Assembly: GCF_000003815.2 (NCBI RefSeq) | Contig: NC_049987.1 | Span: 469,473 to 533,472 of the forward strand | Length of the DNA: 64,000 nucleotides | Source: Branchiostoma floridae | Lineage: Eukaryota > Chordata > Leptocardii > Amphioxiformes > Branchiostomatidae | Direction: 5' to 3' | Shown: in pieces, positions 25,691 through 37,700 of the stretch | Layout: the number at the start of each line of letters is the position of its first letter | Position numbering within the stretch: position 1 is the first letter of the stretch | Made by a program: the position numbers and the translations under genes | Notes under the pieces: generated by a model | Told to the model about the DNA's origin: nothing | The model's database searches: none | Seen by the model: the letters and a program-made list of their open reading frames with translations, nothing else

Positions 25691-26589
25691 GATATCTGAA
25701 TTTTACTTAATCTTTATGTTTTCCCTACATACATTACCTTGTGCCTCAAATTCTGAAGCAGCGCTAGCTTTTCTCATTAACAAAATGGTTCGGGCGTGTC
25801 CTTTCCACAACAACAGTTTCAAACCAGATAGACTGCTTCTTGGTTTGTATTTACGTGGATTACATTAATACTTGTTGTTTATTGTGACAGTGCCTAATGA
25901 CATTTGACAGAAAAAAAGATGGGTAAATCCTAAAGTATAGTATCTCAGGAAAAAGATTTCATGAACAAGCCCAGCTAATACAGTAGGTAGGGACTGCAAA
26001 GGTCCGCGTTGATTAGATTTGTCTGCTGCTCCCAGGCTCATTCACAGCCTTCCATCGGCGTTGGCGGTTATTTTTGAGAGGCGCTGATTTACTATTTTCA
26101 AGATATTGAAGCTTTATGCTGACAGATATCGAAGGATTAAGGGAGGGAGGGAGGAAGGGAGGGAGGGAGGAATAGGTTTTTATACGGGCATTCATTGTAT
26201 GCTGTTGGACAATCATTCTATGTGCTCGTTCTGCTCGGATATCAGGATCAAGCCGATAGTATGGGGGTAGGATATCGAAGATATTCCAGGATTGCTCAAG
26301 CTTTCATTTTCAATGTGTACCAAAACTTTCACAGTACAATGTGGCATGTGAGATGAAGATGTCTCAATGAAACAGACTTTGCTGTGATAAAACATCTCTT
26401 TATGTAATAAATGTACGTCTGTGGTGAGCATCATGTTCCACATGATGTGACGTGACTTCTCTCAATTTTACTAAATAATGCAGTTCTTACTAGTCGGTTA
26501 CCTTAACGATTAGGTTTGCACATAAGAGGATGCTGGGAACGCGTAAGCTGGCGCCATTGGTTAATGGTAATGATGTACATGTATGGGTG

Positions 26590-26596
26590 TTTATAT

Positions 26597-26657
<61 letters not shown>

Positions 26658-26884
26658 GTGTTTGTGTAGGCACGCATGTGTGTGTCTGTGTGAGTGAGTG
26701 TATGTGTGTTTAAGTAGGTATGTCTGTGTGTGTGTGAATGCATGTGTGTGTGTGTGTGTGCATAGGAATGTAAGTGTATGTGTGTGCATGTGTGTGTATG
26801 CCTGTTAACACGTATGTGTGTGTGTGCGTGTGTGTTTATAAGTAGGTGTGTGTGTGTTTGTGTGTATTTGTGTGTGTGTAGTTA
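26590..26884. repeat. (AC)n-(TA)n-(GT)n compound microsatellite, unit 2
   Basis: A short AC run, then about 40 bp of uninterrupted TA (26610-26650), then GT repeats. This is self-complementary and slippage-prone. Confidence 0.9.
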
Positions 26885-27349
26885 TAGACATTCTTATATT
26901 CGAGAGACTGCCAGTATACGACATTGTTGCGCTGTGCCTTCATGTTTTCTGACACCTGTCAATTACAGTCATTGTAAAAGAATATGACCATATAACTGAA
27001 ATGAAAATAGCACATGGGGCTATTTAGAGTGCACTTAATATCTTTTACCCAAAATTGCAGGAAGGGTCTGCACAATCTCCAGAAAAATCACGGGTATTTA
27101 CATATAATTAATGACTACACTGAGTTCTGACGCAAAAACTTTTTCTCCCTCCCTGCCCAGATTAACCCCTTTTCCCAGAAAATTAGTCTGCCATTTGCAG
27201 AAAAACAAAATGCCATTCTTACTGCCTTATGCCACGTCATCCCTCTATATTCATATTTCGTATACCTGAATCAAACGTCTGTTGTTTTGTTTGCGTTTTC
27301 TATGCTATTCTCAATATAATTCTGTCTCTGCCCTTCCCCCGAAGGAATA

Positions 27350-27632
27350 GTTCGCGCCAACTCTCAAATCTAAATTGACCAATCACATCTCATAAGCATA
27401 ATGACGTACAGTCAGCATATCAAATCTATAATATCACATATGTATTATGTAAAGCATAAATATACATACACACTGCATTCTGCCTGATGATAAGCGATCA
27501 GCTTGCAGTCACGGTAAACACACACAGAAAGCCGCCGCCAACTAGAACTCGAGACACATCTTCAGGAAGCCGTAACGTCTTGTCCTAGCAGGTCGGTTGG
27601 AACCGCTTTAGAGGTCGCGCGTGAGTAGGGAC
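27350..27632 (+). promoter_or_regulatory. Promoter-like module, tandem unit 3
   Basis: CCAAT box, TATA-like block and exon-like segment as in the other units, ending GCGCGTGAGTAGGG. A single copy of the 31-bp sequence is present here. Confidence 0.35.
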
Positions 27633-28439
27633 ATCTGTGATTTTCTTGATCCTTTCTGTGTTCGCCTCTAATTCTAAAGTAGTTTTTTTTCAGTAATAAA
27701 ATGGTTTGGGCGCGTCTTTTCGACAATAACAGTTTCAAATCAGATATACTACTCCTCGGTATGTATTTACGTGGATTATATTAATACTTGTAGTTGTCCC
27801 CAATGACATTGTACACAGAATGATGGGTGAATCCTGAACTCTAGAAAAGTACAAGATCTCAGGAAAAACATTTCAGGAACAAACATATCTAAAACGTACA
27901 CGTCAGCAACAAGCTCGGTAAATACAGTAGGTAGGGACTTCAAAGCTCCGTGTTGATTGGATTTGTCTGCTGCTCGCAGCCTCCTACACGGCCTTCGACG
28001 GGCATTGACGGTTATTTTTGAGAGGCGCTGATTTGCTAGTTTAAAAATATTGAGGCCACTTATTATTGTATATGTGTTCGTTCTGCTCAGATTTTAGGAT
28101 CAAGCCCATAGTATGGGTGTAGAGTATTGAAGTTATTTCAGGTTTGTTCAAGCTTCCATTTGCAGTGTGTATCTAAACGTTTACAGTACAATCTGGCATG
28201 TGAGATGAAGATGTCTCAAGGAAACAGACGTTGCTCTGAACAAACATATTCTTATGTAATAAATGTACGTCTGTGGTACGCCTCATGTTCCGCATGATTT
28301 GCTGTGGCTTCTCTCAGTTTGACTAAATCATGCAGTTCTTATTAGTCGGTTGCCTTGACGATTGGGTTTGCACATAAGAGGATGCTGGGAACGCGTAAGC
28401 TGGCACCATTGGTTAATGGTAATGATGTACATGTATGTA

Positions 28440-28756
28440 TATTTATATATATGTGTTTGTGTGTGTGTGCGTGTAGGCATGTATGTTTGTGTGTGTGTGT
28501 GTGTGTGTGTGTTAGTGTGTACATGTGTGTTTAAGTAGGTATGTGTGTTCGCGTACGTATGTGTGTGTGTGTGCGTGTATAAATACATGTGTGTGTGTAT
28601 TTGTGTGTGTGAGAGTGTATGTGTTCGTGTGTATAGGCACGTATGTGTATGTGTGTTTGCATCTGTATGTGTGTAAAACAGGTGTGTGTGTGTATGTGTG
28701 TGTGTCTATGTGTGTATAAGCACGTATGTGTGTGTGTATGTGTGTGTGTGTGTAGT
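28440..28756. repeat. (GT)n microsatellite, unit 3
   Basis: Interrupted GT tract in the same place in the unit as the other two. Confidence 0.9.
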
Positions 28757-28832
28757 TATAGACATTCTTTTATTTGAAAGACTGAAAGTATACGAGTATT
28801 GTTGTGCTATGCCTTGACGTTTCGGACACCTG

Positions 28833-28984
28833 TCATCATCATCATCATCATCATCGGTCGACGTGATCAAATGTAGACATGTTCGCACATGTCTACACAC
28901 GACGGGGTTATACCGCCCCTTACGGGGTGACATACCCTTTCGCTGGCTAATTATAAGACGGGGATGCGCCAGGTCTCCCGTCCC
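28833..28984. mobile_element. ~150-bp insertion with (CAT)n end and perfect hairpin
   Basis: Other units read CACCTGTCAATCACAGTC here. This one is interrupted by a run of eight or nine CAT, then ~125 bp containing an 11-bp perfect stem with 4-base loop (28872-28897). It looks like a short retroposon or hairpin element that landed in one unit only. No family recognised. Confidence 0.5.
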
Positions 28985-29386
28985 ATCACAGTCAATGTGA
29001 TAGAACATGACCATATAACTGAAATAAAAAAAAAGCACACGGGGCTATGTTAGAGTACACTTAATATCTTTTACCCAAAATGGCAGGAAGGGTTTGCGAC
29101 ATTTCTAGAAAAAAAAAACACGGGGATTCAATGACTAAACTGAGTTCTGACGCAAAAACTTTTTCATGTTTCTCCCTCCGAGCCCAGATTAACTTCTTTT
29201 CCCAGAAAATTAGTCTGTCATTTGCAGAAAAACAAAATGCCATTCTTACTGCCTTATGCCACGTCATCCCTCTATATTCATATTTCGTATACCTGAATGA
29301 AACGTCTGCTGCTTTGTTTGCGTTTTCTATGCTATTCGACGTATAATTCTGTGTCTACTCTTCCCTCGAAGGAATAGTTCGCGCCA

Positions 29387-29662
29387 ACTCTCAAATCTTA
29401 ATTGAACAATCACATCTCATCATTAGCATAATGACATACAGTCAGCATATTAAACCTATAATATCACATATGTATTATTTTATACATAAATATATATATA
29501 CACACTGCATTCTGCCTGATGATAAGCGATCAGCTTGCAGTCACAGTAAACACATCCAGAAAGCCGCTGCCACGTAGAACTCGAGACATATCTTGGGGAA
29601 GCGGTAACGTCTTGTCCTAGCAGGTCGGACGGCACCTCTTTAGAGGTCACGCGTGAGTAGGC
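29387..29662 (+). promoter_or_regulatory. Promoter-like module, tandem unit 4
   Basis: Same module; the CCAAT box is altered (ATTGAACAATCAC) and the donor reads ACGCGTGAGTAGG. A weakened CCAAT box in one unit is compatible with relaxed constraint on some copies. Confidence 0.3.
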
Positions 29663-30653
29663 ATATCTAAAATTATTTAGTATTTTTTGTTTTCTCCTCT
29701 AATTCTAAAGTAGTTTTTTTTTTCAATAACAAAATGGTTTGGGCGTGTCCTTTCGACAACAATTTCAAACCAGATATACTGCTCCTTTACGTGGATTGCA
29801 TTTGATACTTGTAGCTGATTTTTGTCCCTAATGACATTTTACACATAATGATGGGTGAATCCTATACTCTAGAAAAGTACAAGATCTCAAGAAAAACTTT
29901 TCAGAAACAAGCATATCTGAAAAGTACACGTCAGCAACAAGCCCAGCTAATACAGTAGGTAAGGACTTCCAAGCTCCGTGTTGATTGGATTTGTCTGCTG
30001 CTCCCAGCCTCCTACACGGCCTTCCACGGACGTTGGTGGGAGGGAGGGAGGTTAGCAAGGGAGGTACTTGTTGTATGCGGTTTGATAATTTGTTTCGGCC
30101 TGCTCCGATATCAGGATCAAGCCGATAGTATGGGGGTGGGATATTGAATTTATTTCAGGATTGCTTAATCTTTCACTTTCAGTCTGTACCTAAACATCCA
30201 AAGTACTGCGGCTGCAATGTGGCATGTAAGATGAAGATGTCTCAAGGAAACAAATGTCGTTGTAAAGATACAAGTCTAATATGTAATGTACGTCTTCGGT
30301 GCGCCTCATGTTCAACATGATGTGCTGTGGCTTCTCTCATTTTAGATAAATCATGCTGTTCTTATTAGTCGGTTACCTTGACGATTGGATTGCACATAAA
30401 AAGAACGCGTAAGCTGGTGCCATTGGTTAATTGTACTGATGTAATATACAGGCAGGAAAATCGGTCAGGGGTTATTTTATTGATACTCTGAGTCGTTGTC
30501 TGTGTTTCGACGGCGCTATGTAATGCTGTACGTTTTCTTTACAATGAATTCCCCCACTTGTGTGTTTGATACACATTACCTCCATGAAAAATGGTGGTAC
30601 AGTTTTGGGTCCGTGTGTCTGTGTGTGCTTGCGCATCCAGTGCAATAACTTAA

Positions 30654-31612
30654 CCCTCAATCACCCGACCTTTTTTTGCGACTAAAATGACCGAGCGGGG
30701 TCCAAACGGACCCCAAAATGTTTTGTTCATAAAATCTCAGTTCCAATCCCTATCGGTGATCATTGTGCATACATTGCTTCGTCAATGTAAGAGGAATGTA
30801 TTGACATGTTAAGGTGTTGCTAATTTCTCCTCATTATCATAATTTATGCAAAAGATCAGAAGGACCATGTTTTCCCCAAACCCATTCTGACCAGAGAGGG
30901 GAATTTTGAGGCCCTCAGCAAGCTTTATGTCGCATAACTCATGAACGGTTAGTGCTAAAGCTACGAAACTTGGTTATATATCACAAAATATTGTTAGCAA
31001 AATATTTTTGTCCATAAAGAAAATTTATCATTATTTAGGGTTGCCATGGCAACGGATATCTGACATATTTTTGCAAAAAATTTCCAATTTCGATTCAAAC
31101 AAGGTTTTTTGGTAAACCATGCTTGTTTTCTTAGAAACAATAAAATTCTATGAAGTTAAATGCTATTTTCATGATTCAACATTTATAATTTATGCTAAAT
31201 TTCATGACGTCATTAGTCAAAATCCAAGATGGCCGCCCATATAAGCTAAATGACGCCATGATATCGCAATATTATATGGTGATGACACAGAAATTTTTTG
31301 GAGGATTTAGTTGTACATGTTTACTATTCTCTGAAAGTTTGGTAGTGATAGAATAAGTAGTTAGGGAGTTAGACTCAAAAGTTTGTTTCAAAACCTGCAC
31401 TTTTTGGCTGGGGTCCCAAGACGGACTAATCACGGACTTTCTTTATAGCTTCCACAGTATTGTACCAATCTTCATAAAAACTTAGTAGAAGGTATAAAAG
31501 ATATTGGTTGACAAAGTCACGGAAGGATTTTTTCGTCAGATAAAAAATGGTCAAATGGTACTTAAAAATTAACGCCTGGGGTCCAAATGGACCCCACTCG
31601 GGTGTTTGAGGG
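30654..31612. mobile_element. piggyBac-like MITE, copy 1 (TTAA target sites)
   Basis: TTAA at 30650-30653 and 31613-31616 flank ends CCCTCAATCACCCGAC and its near-complement. Just inside each end is a GGGGTCC...GGACCCC palindrome. The interior (no transposase) carries GTTGCCATGGCAAC at 31040-31053, TGACGTCA-like sites and CCAAGATGGCCGCC at 31224-31237. Confidence 0.75.
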
Positions 31613-31850
31613 TTAACAACCTCAGTATGGATTGTGATAATATTTAGTATGTGGGTAGGTGTTCTTGACGCAGCGGTCAAGGTCAATTCAGTACTACAGC
31701 AGAGCCGTTTGTTAACGTTACATGCTTTAAGTGTAAGAAAGAAGGTTTTGGATCCCACCTCTAGCAGGTAACTCGGGAACTGCAATGTGTTTTGCTAAAC
31801 TTTTTCTGAGGGATAACTGCGGAAGTTGATGTTCGGTATGCAGGTAGCAT

Positions 31851-32140
31851 GCCGGTGCAATAGCCTAGTGGGCAGAGTGTTCGCCTTGCATTCGGTAGGT
31901 CGTGAGTTCGATCCCGGCCGAGTCATACCAAAGACTATAAAAATGGTACATGCTGCTTTCTCTGCTTAGCACTCAGCATTCGGGAAAGAGTATGGACGTT
32001 GAGCACATACCACTACCAGTGGACTAGCCCCCTGCTGTAGTGATTGCGTTGTGTGTGGCCCAGGGCTAATGAAACAGAGATGGGCACCGCCCTATGCGCC
32101 AGAAATGGGCACCGCCTTGGCGCGGGAAGGGTTTAACTTA
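31851..32140 (+). mobile_element. tRNA-derived SINE
   Basis: A pol III A-box-like sequence (TAGCCTAGTGGGCAGAG, about 31862) and B-box-like sequence (GAGTTCGATCCC, about 31905) are spaced as in a tRNA. They are followed by a ~220-bp tRNA-unrelated body that ends GCGGGAAGGGTTTAACTT. It lacks a CCA-acceptor stem, so it is not a functional tRNA. Confidence 0.7.
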
Positions 32141-32289
32141 ACTTTTAATACAGGTAGCATGGACAAATATATACATAATGGGATGCGAATTATGCAAATC
32201 AACGCTAAATTACATAATGAATTTTAGAAAATCTATCTTTCCATTGTTTTCAATTATAGAAGTTAAATTCATTATTAGAAAAATTGCTA

Positions 32290-33262
32290 GACTTTCCCTC
32301 AAACATTGTAATAATTGTAGGGACTTACCCTTTAAACTGAATAAGGCGCACGCGGATGAATTAACCAACCATCTGAACACTTTAGACCCTGATGTTAAAT
32401 TTACATTTAAATTGGAACAAAACAAGTCCCTCCCTTTCCTTGATACTCTGACAGTTGTACAAGAAGATGGTTCACTTCACATTGACATCTATAGTAAGAA
32501 AACCCAGACGAATCAATATTTAAACTTTAAGTCAAACCACCCCTTGGACCATAAATTAGTGGTTTTCTGTACACATGTTCCACAAAGCGGAGACTATCAT
32601 TACAGACCATCAGGATAAAGACAGAGAGAAAGACCACGTGACTCAGGCATTGAAAGTGTGTGGCTACCCAGATTGGGCGATCAAAAAGGCCACCACACCT
32701 AAGTCACTTGAAAACAACACCTCTCAAAACCGGTCCTCTACCAAAACAAGCAGAGGTTTTGTTGTTTTGCTCTATTTGAACCACAGAAGCCCTTAGGAGG
32801 GTCTTCAACAAACACGGGATTAGGACATGTTTCAAAACGACACGTACGCTCAAGAATTTCTTAGTGACACCTAAGGATAAAACTCCTTAAGAAAGTAAAT
32901 GTGTAGTAGTGTAGTGGTGTAGTGTACCAAATAGCGTGTCAAGGGAAAACTAAAAAAGGCCAGGGTAAGGAAACTTACATTGGTGAAACGGAGCTTGCAT
33001 TGAAAACCAGGTTCCTCGAACATCGGCGTCCTAGCTCTGTCAACTCTTAGGTGTCGCAACACGTACACCTTGAGTCACCGGGACATTCCATTTCGTTGGA
33101 CAATATTCAAAATCCTAGACTCGAACAGGATTTCTTCCCACGAGGAGTAAAGGAGTCTTTGCACATTAGAGCTCAACGGCCCACACTCAACAGAGGCTTT
33201 GGGCGACATAGACTTTCTGATACTTATGACCCCCTCCTGCAATGTGTGGTGTCTTCCTAACG
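32290..33262 (+). pseudogene. Broken Penelope-like element: reverse transcriptase C-end plus GIY-YIG region
   Basis: Frame 1 (to about 32575) reads through HADELTNHLNTLDPDVKF, SLPFLDTLTV and KTQTNQYLNFKSNHPLDHK, segments typical of the thumb region of Penelope-like and related reverse transcriptases. The reading then shifts frame near 32575, continues to about 32690, and resumes at about 32970-33260 with ETELALKTRFLEHR and DPLLQ-type residues of the linked GIY-YIG endonuclease region. Several frameshifts and stops separate the pieces, and the catalytic RT core is missing upstream. It is a dead 5'-truncated copy. Confidence 0.7.
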
Positions 33263-33266
33263 TCAC

Positions 33267-34705
33267 TGCTGGAGATAGAAAGGGTCATTCTGTAAACTAG
33301 GTCGACGGAGTTATTACAGTGTTGGAAGGAAAGTTTAATTTATTTAATGATTCGTAAATATAACGTATTTTTGGCTGGTGATAGTTTTATAGATGCCCAG
33401 TATAGAAACTAGTGCTTACTTTTTCTTCGAACCAAAAGTGTATAAATAACAGCAGGAGTTATTGTTTGCCATAAGGACAGACACTTTCCTGATTGCCACG
33501 GCTCTGCTTGGTCCCAGGTCAGTTATCCCCCTAGTGCCACTGCCAGGAATTCGCATTTAACATTAGCAATGAATGTCTTGCAATCACAATCATTCAAAAT
33601 AGATTCTACCACTTCTAATCTTCTTTATAAAACCAATGGGACACGAATTAAGAATTAATAATGCTTTACTTGTATTACCTGTAACTTAGTTAATACTTTT
33701 ATATCATTGTATTTATTTGCCTTTGCATACTATGTTGAGATCCCTTGGAAATCAGTCTGACGGACAACCCAACCCAATTCAGTTTTTTCAATTTCTGAAA
33801 TTTGGGTAGTTTAGGTGTGTCTAAGGCAGGTAAAACTATGTGGTTGTTGATTACCTTAAAATCCTTTTGTCCATTGCTGGGCTTTCCGCATCCCCATTAG
33901 ATGTGAAATGATCGTTCGTATGCCATTTGGGCCGTAAGGACCTGTGATCTAAAGACTAACCGTATAAAATTTGTCGGAATTACTGATGACTCGTACGTGA
34001 CCGACGTGTGGAACTTTCAGACACTTGGGACATAGCACCCCCCACCCGCAACAACATATTTAGCTCCTGTAACTAAAATAACAGGAACTAATTGACTAAT
34101 TTGCATTAACTGTGTCTTAGCTTTGTATCCCATTGAAATTCAAAATTACCTTCAGATTGAATTTGCCTTACCTTTGTTTTCTATTGGAATCCAAATTTTT
34201 CAGTTTTTTTTTTCAGATCACTTCAGTGTCACTAACGAAAACTAGTGGATGCTAGTTAAAACGTCTGTCCGTTTCTAAAATCATAGCTAGTTGCTTCAGT
34301 AACTACTTTTTGGCATATTTTATAAGCTGGATGGCTAATCTTACCGACGTAATGTTTGTAGTACTATAGGAAAGGTGTGGAAAACGGAGTTGACATTATC
34401 TCAAGAATCAAACCTTCAGACCATGCATAAAAACTTGCCCTAAAATGCTAACCAGATCTGTCAACTTTCATCATGCACAATTCCGACAGATTTTATACGG
34501 TTAGTATTCAAATAGCCCCTGATCATTGGTCCTCGCGGCTTCAAACGTCAGACTGACTGTTTCAAAAATCAAATCCAGTTTCTTGAGTAACTACTTTTCG
34601 GATTACATACATTACAGACATACACTGAAACTGTTTAGTCTCACCCATAGAACAACCAACAGCGATCCCAACATCAGTCCATAAGCTGTTACACACGAGC
34701 TGACC
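33267..34705. other. Upstream region of the type II receptor gene, with inverted-repeat fragment
   Basis: An inverted pair, 33936-33980 against 34481-34531, shares ACTAACCGTATAAAATYTGT on opposite strands and probably bounds a ~600-bp TIR element. A related segment (ACGTCTG...TTTC...ATCATA) occurs at 34260, 34544 and 5745. No gene; the receptor promoter should lie near 34600-34700, but no clear core element was seen. Confidence 0.45.
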
Positions 34706-37700
34706 ATGCCTTATAAAGGTAAGGCTGCAACCCAGAGCGGACAGGGAAATGACACTATTCAACCAAACAGCGATACATACATGTGCCATGCCTTACCAGG
34801 ACGTGATAGACCCGAGAACAGTGCTGAGGCTCCAGCCCTTTCCGGGGGTGGCGGTACCATGCATGAGTCTCCACATCCTCCAAACGAAGCCTCCGTGCAC
34901 ATGAAGCCCCTACCTAAACTCACATACGAGCATATGTACAACTTGTGGCCCTCTGACCCCGTGCGTGCGCGTGACGCCTCCAACCCGGTTTACGGACATG
35001 ACCAGGAGGACCAGGGCACGGATCCTCATACTGACTTGCGATCAGCTAGGATGGAGCAATGTGCCGTCAGATATCAGGAGGAAGATGCTGCTGAAGATAA
35101 TGATCATCGACCAGCTGGCATGCTGTCATATGCCGTTAGCACTTCCGGAAACGATGGTGGCACTTCCGGAAACAATGCTGGCACTTCGGGGAATGATTCT
35201 GGCATATCCGGAAATAATTCTGACACTTCAGGGAATGATGCCAGGGAATGACTTTACTTTCAATGAGAGTCAAGTCAGTTTGTTTTTCTGGTGAACCTAC
35301 TCCTGTATCCGCGCAATGCGTCTACTTGTCTATGTACTTCCTGTATTTTGTACCAGGGGATTATAACTATCAGTTTTCTGTCAAGGGAGTAAAGTCTCCA
35401 TATCAACGTCAGTGAACTTGAACATTTAATTTAATAAGTATATTTATACGTTAAACCACATGGGATGTGTGGCTTGTATAGATGAGCATGATAGGTTTTG
35501 GATTGTCATGCGACAAAAACAACTCGAGTTTGAAGAATGGCTCTCTGATGGTGCGATGTACAATAGCATCATACAACCATAGTTGATGGATATAACGTTG
35601 TATTTGTCATATTATGTTGTATTTTGATTTTAATTATGTAATGTCCTCCAGGCACCACGCCCATGCAGCGGACTGATTGGCAGGCACGTGACAAAGCCGC
35701 TGCGAGTATACCCAACCCTATGCACGCCTCTATAGCAGGTAAATGATCCTGTGTCAGATTATTCGTACGATTGCCGTTCGATAACAAACTGTCTTATATG
35801 CTTGTGGGTGGTCGGTTCTGTTATAGACTGCTTGATAACTCTACAAAATCAAAATCGCAAGACAAATTTTACGGATGTGACGTCGTGACATCTCGCTATG
35901 ACACTAACTTGACTGCAATACAGACAAATCTGATTTGTAAAGCAATCGATCGACGACATCTTAAAACATTGATCTACAACAAACTGTCCAAAAACGTAAT
36001 TTTGCAATAATTTTTTTTTTCATTTTTCCGTAAGTAACAGAAAACATTTTTCGTTTCTTGGATGGTTCCTCTTTTTGCAGGAGGATGACAGTTCAAACCT
36101 AGAGTTCCACGAACCCATACCTTCGCCAAATAAACAAAGGGTTAAAGTAAATAATGTTTGTTTTTGAGATCTTATAAACTGTGGCTGTTCTGAGGGTCCT
36201 GTCCTATTGTAGGGGTCTTTAATGCATTCCACCAAAGATCATTACTATCCATCAACAACATATCGAGTCATGTTGTTTACAGCCAGGCGCACTTACGTAC
36301 AAAGCTGCGTAATAAGCCTTCTCCACTAATTTAGAACGCATGCACCGGAATAAACAAACTCTGGCTAATTACAAGTTTGAGGGCCCCGGAAAATCAAAAA
36401 TCCCCCATTTTGCAGGGNNNNNNNNNNNNNNNNNNNNNNNNNNNNNNNNNNNNNNNNNNNNNNNNNNNNNNNNNNNNNNNNNNNNNNNNNNNNNNNNNNN
36501 NNNNNNNNNNNNNNNNNNNNNNNNNNNNNNNNNNNNNNNNNNNNNNNNNNNNNNNNNNNNNNNNNNNNNNNNNNNNNNNNNNNNNNNNNNNNNNNNNNNN
36601 NNNNNNNNNNNNNNNNNNNNNNNNNNNNNNNNNNNNNNNNNNNNNNNNNNNNNNNNNNNNNNNNNNNNNNNNNNNNNNNNNNNNNNNNNNNNNNNNNNNN
36701 NNNNNNNNNNNNNNNNNNNNNNNNNNNNNNNNNNNNNNNNNNNNNNNNNNNNNNNNNNNNNNNNNNNNNNNNNNNNNNNNNNNNNNNNNNNNNNNNNNNN
36801 NNNNNNNNNNNNNNNNNNNNNNNNNNNNNNNNNNNNNNNNNNNNNNNNNNNNNNNNNNNNNNNNNNNNNNNNNNNNNNNNNNNNNNNNNNNNNNNNNNNN
36901 NNNNNNNNNNNNNNNNNNNNNNNNNNNNNNNNNNNNNNNNNNNNNNNNNNNNNNNNNNNNNNNNNNNNNNNNNNNNNNNNNNNNNNNNNNNNNNNNNNNN
37001 NNNNNNNNNNNNNNNNNNNNNNNNNNNNNNNNNNNNNNNNNNNNNNNNNNNNNNNNNNNNNNNNNNNNNNNNNNNNNNNNNNNNNNNNNNNNNNNNNNNN
37101 NNNNNNNNNNNNNNNNNNNNNNNNNNNNNNNNNNNNNNNNNNNNNNNNNNNNNNNNNNNNNNNNNNNNNNNNNNNNNNNNNNNNNNNNNNNNNNNNNNNN
37201 NNNNNNNNNNNNNNNNNNNNNNNNNNNNNNNNNNNNNNNNNNNNNNNNNNNNNNNNNNNNNNNNNNNNNNNNNNNNNNNNNNNNNNNNNNNNNNNNNNNC
37301 ATTACGTTCCGGACATTGTTACACAAATCGAAACAATGGTAGAGGCGAGACTGTTGATTTTCCGTGTGCCTTCAACTTTGACATTACCCAGAGTTCCTTT
37401 CGCCCCGCGCATGCGTACTAACTAGTGTGAGAAGGCTTATAATTAAAAGCTTCTACATTTATCAAATAACAACAATTTTACATAAGAAAATGCGATAATT
37501 GTAATAGATGAAAAACAGGCTGAGTGTGAATATTATTTAAAGAGTTACCAAATGCACGTAATGTAGCTACAACCTGCTTTTTAAATTTGTAAGAATATTT
37601 CGCTATCCTACAATGGTATGATTTGAAATACTGGTATAGATTTGAAACAAGCTTCGACTCTAAATGCCTTTTTAACCCATCTTCCAAAGGACGGGAACGA

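Larger units (their letters stand above)
22980..30450 (+). repeat. Tandem array of four ~2.04-2.16 kb units
   Basis: The anchor GTTCGCGCCAACTC recurs at 23147, 25311, 27350 and 29387 (GCGCCAA in all), giving periods of 2164, 2039 and 2037 bp. Each unit carries, in order, a CCAAT-box/GC block, a block ending in GCGTGAGTAGG, a block with CAGTAGGTAGGGAC, a block with GGATCAAGCC and a block with GGAACGCGTAAGCTGG. Units 1-3 then have a long (GT)n tract; the fourth ends near 30450 without one. The first unit differs in its middle third (about 23900-24420). No open frame other than those through GT repeats is shared between units, so the units look non-coding. Confidence 0.8.

Noticed and set aside
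31851-31925. Possible functional tRNA gene
   Set aside because: Only the A and B boxes fit; the acceptor stem is absent and a SINE body follows.
36340-37425. 361-codon frame across the gap
   Set aside because: Almost all of it is N; the flanks show no coding signal.
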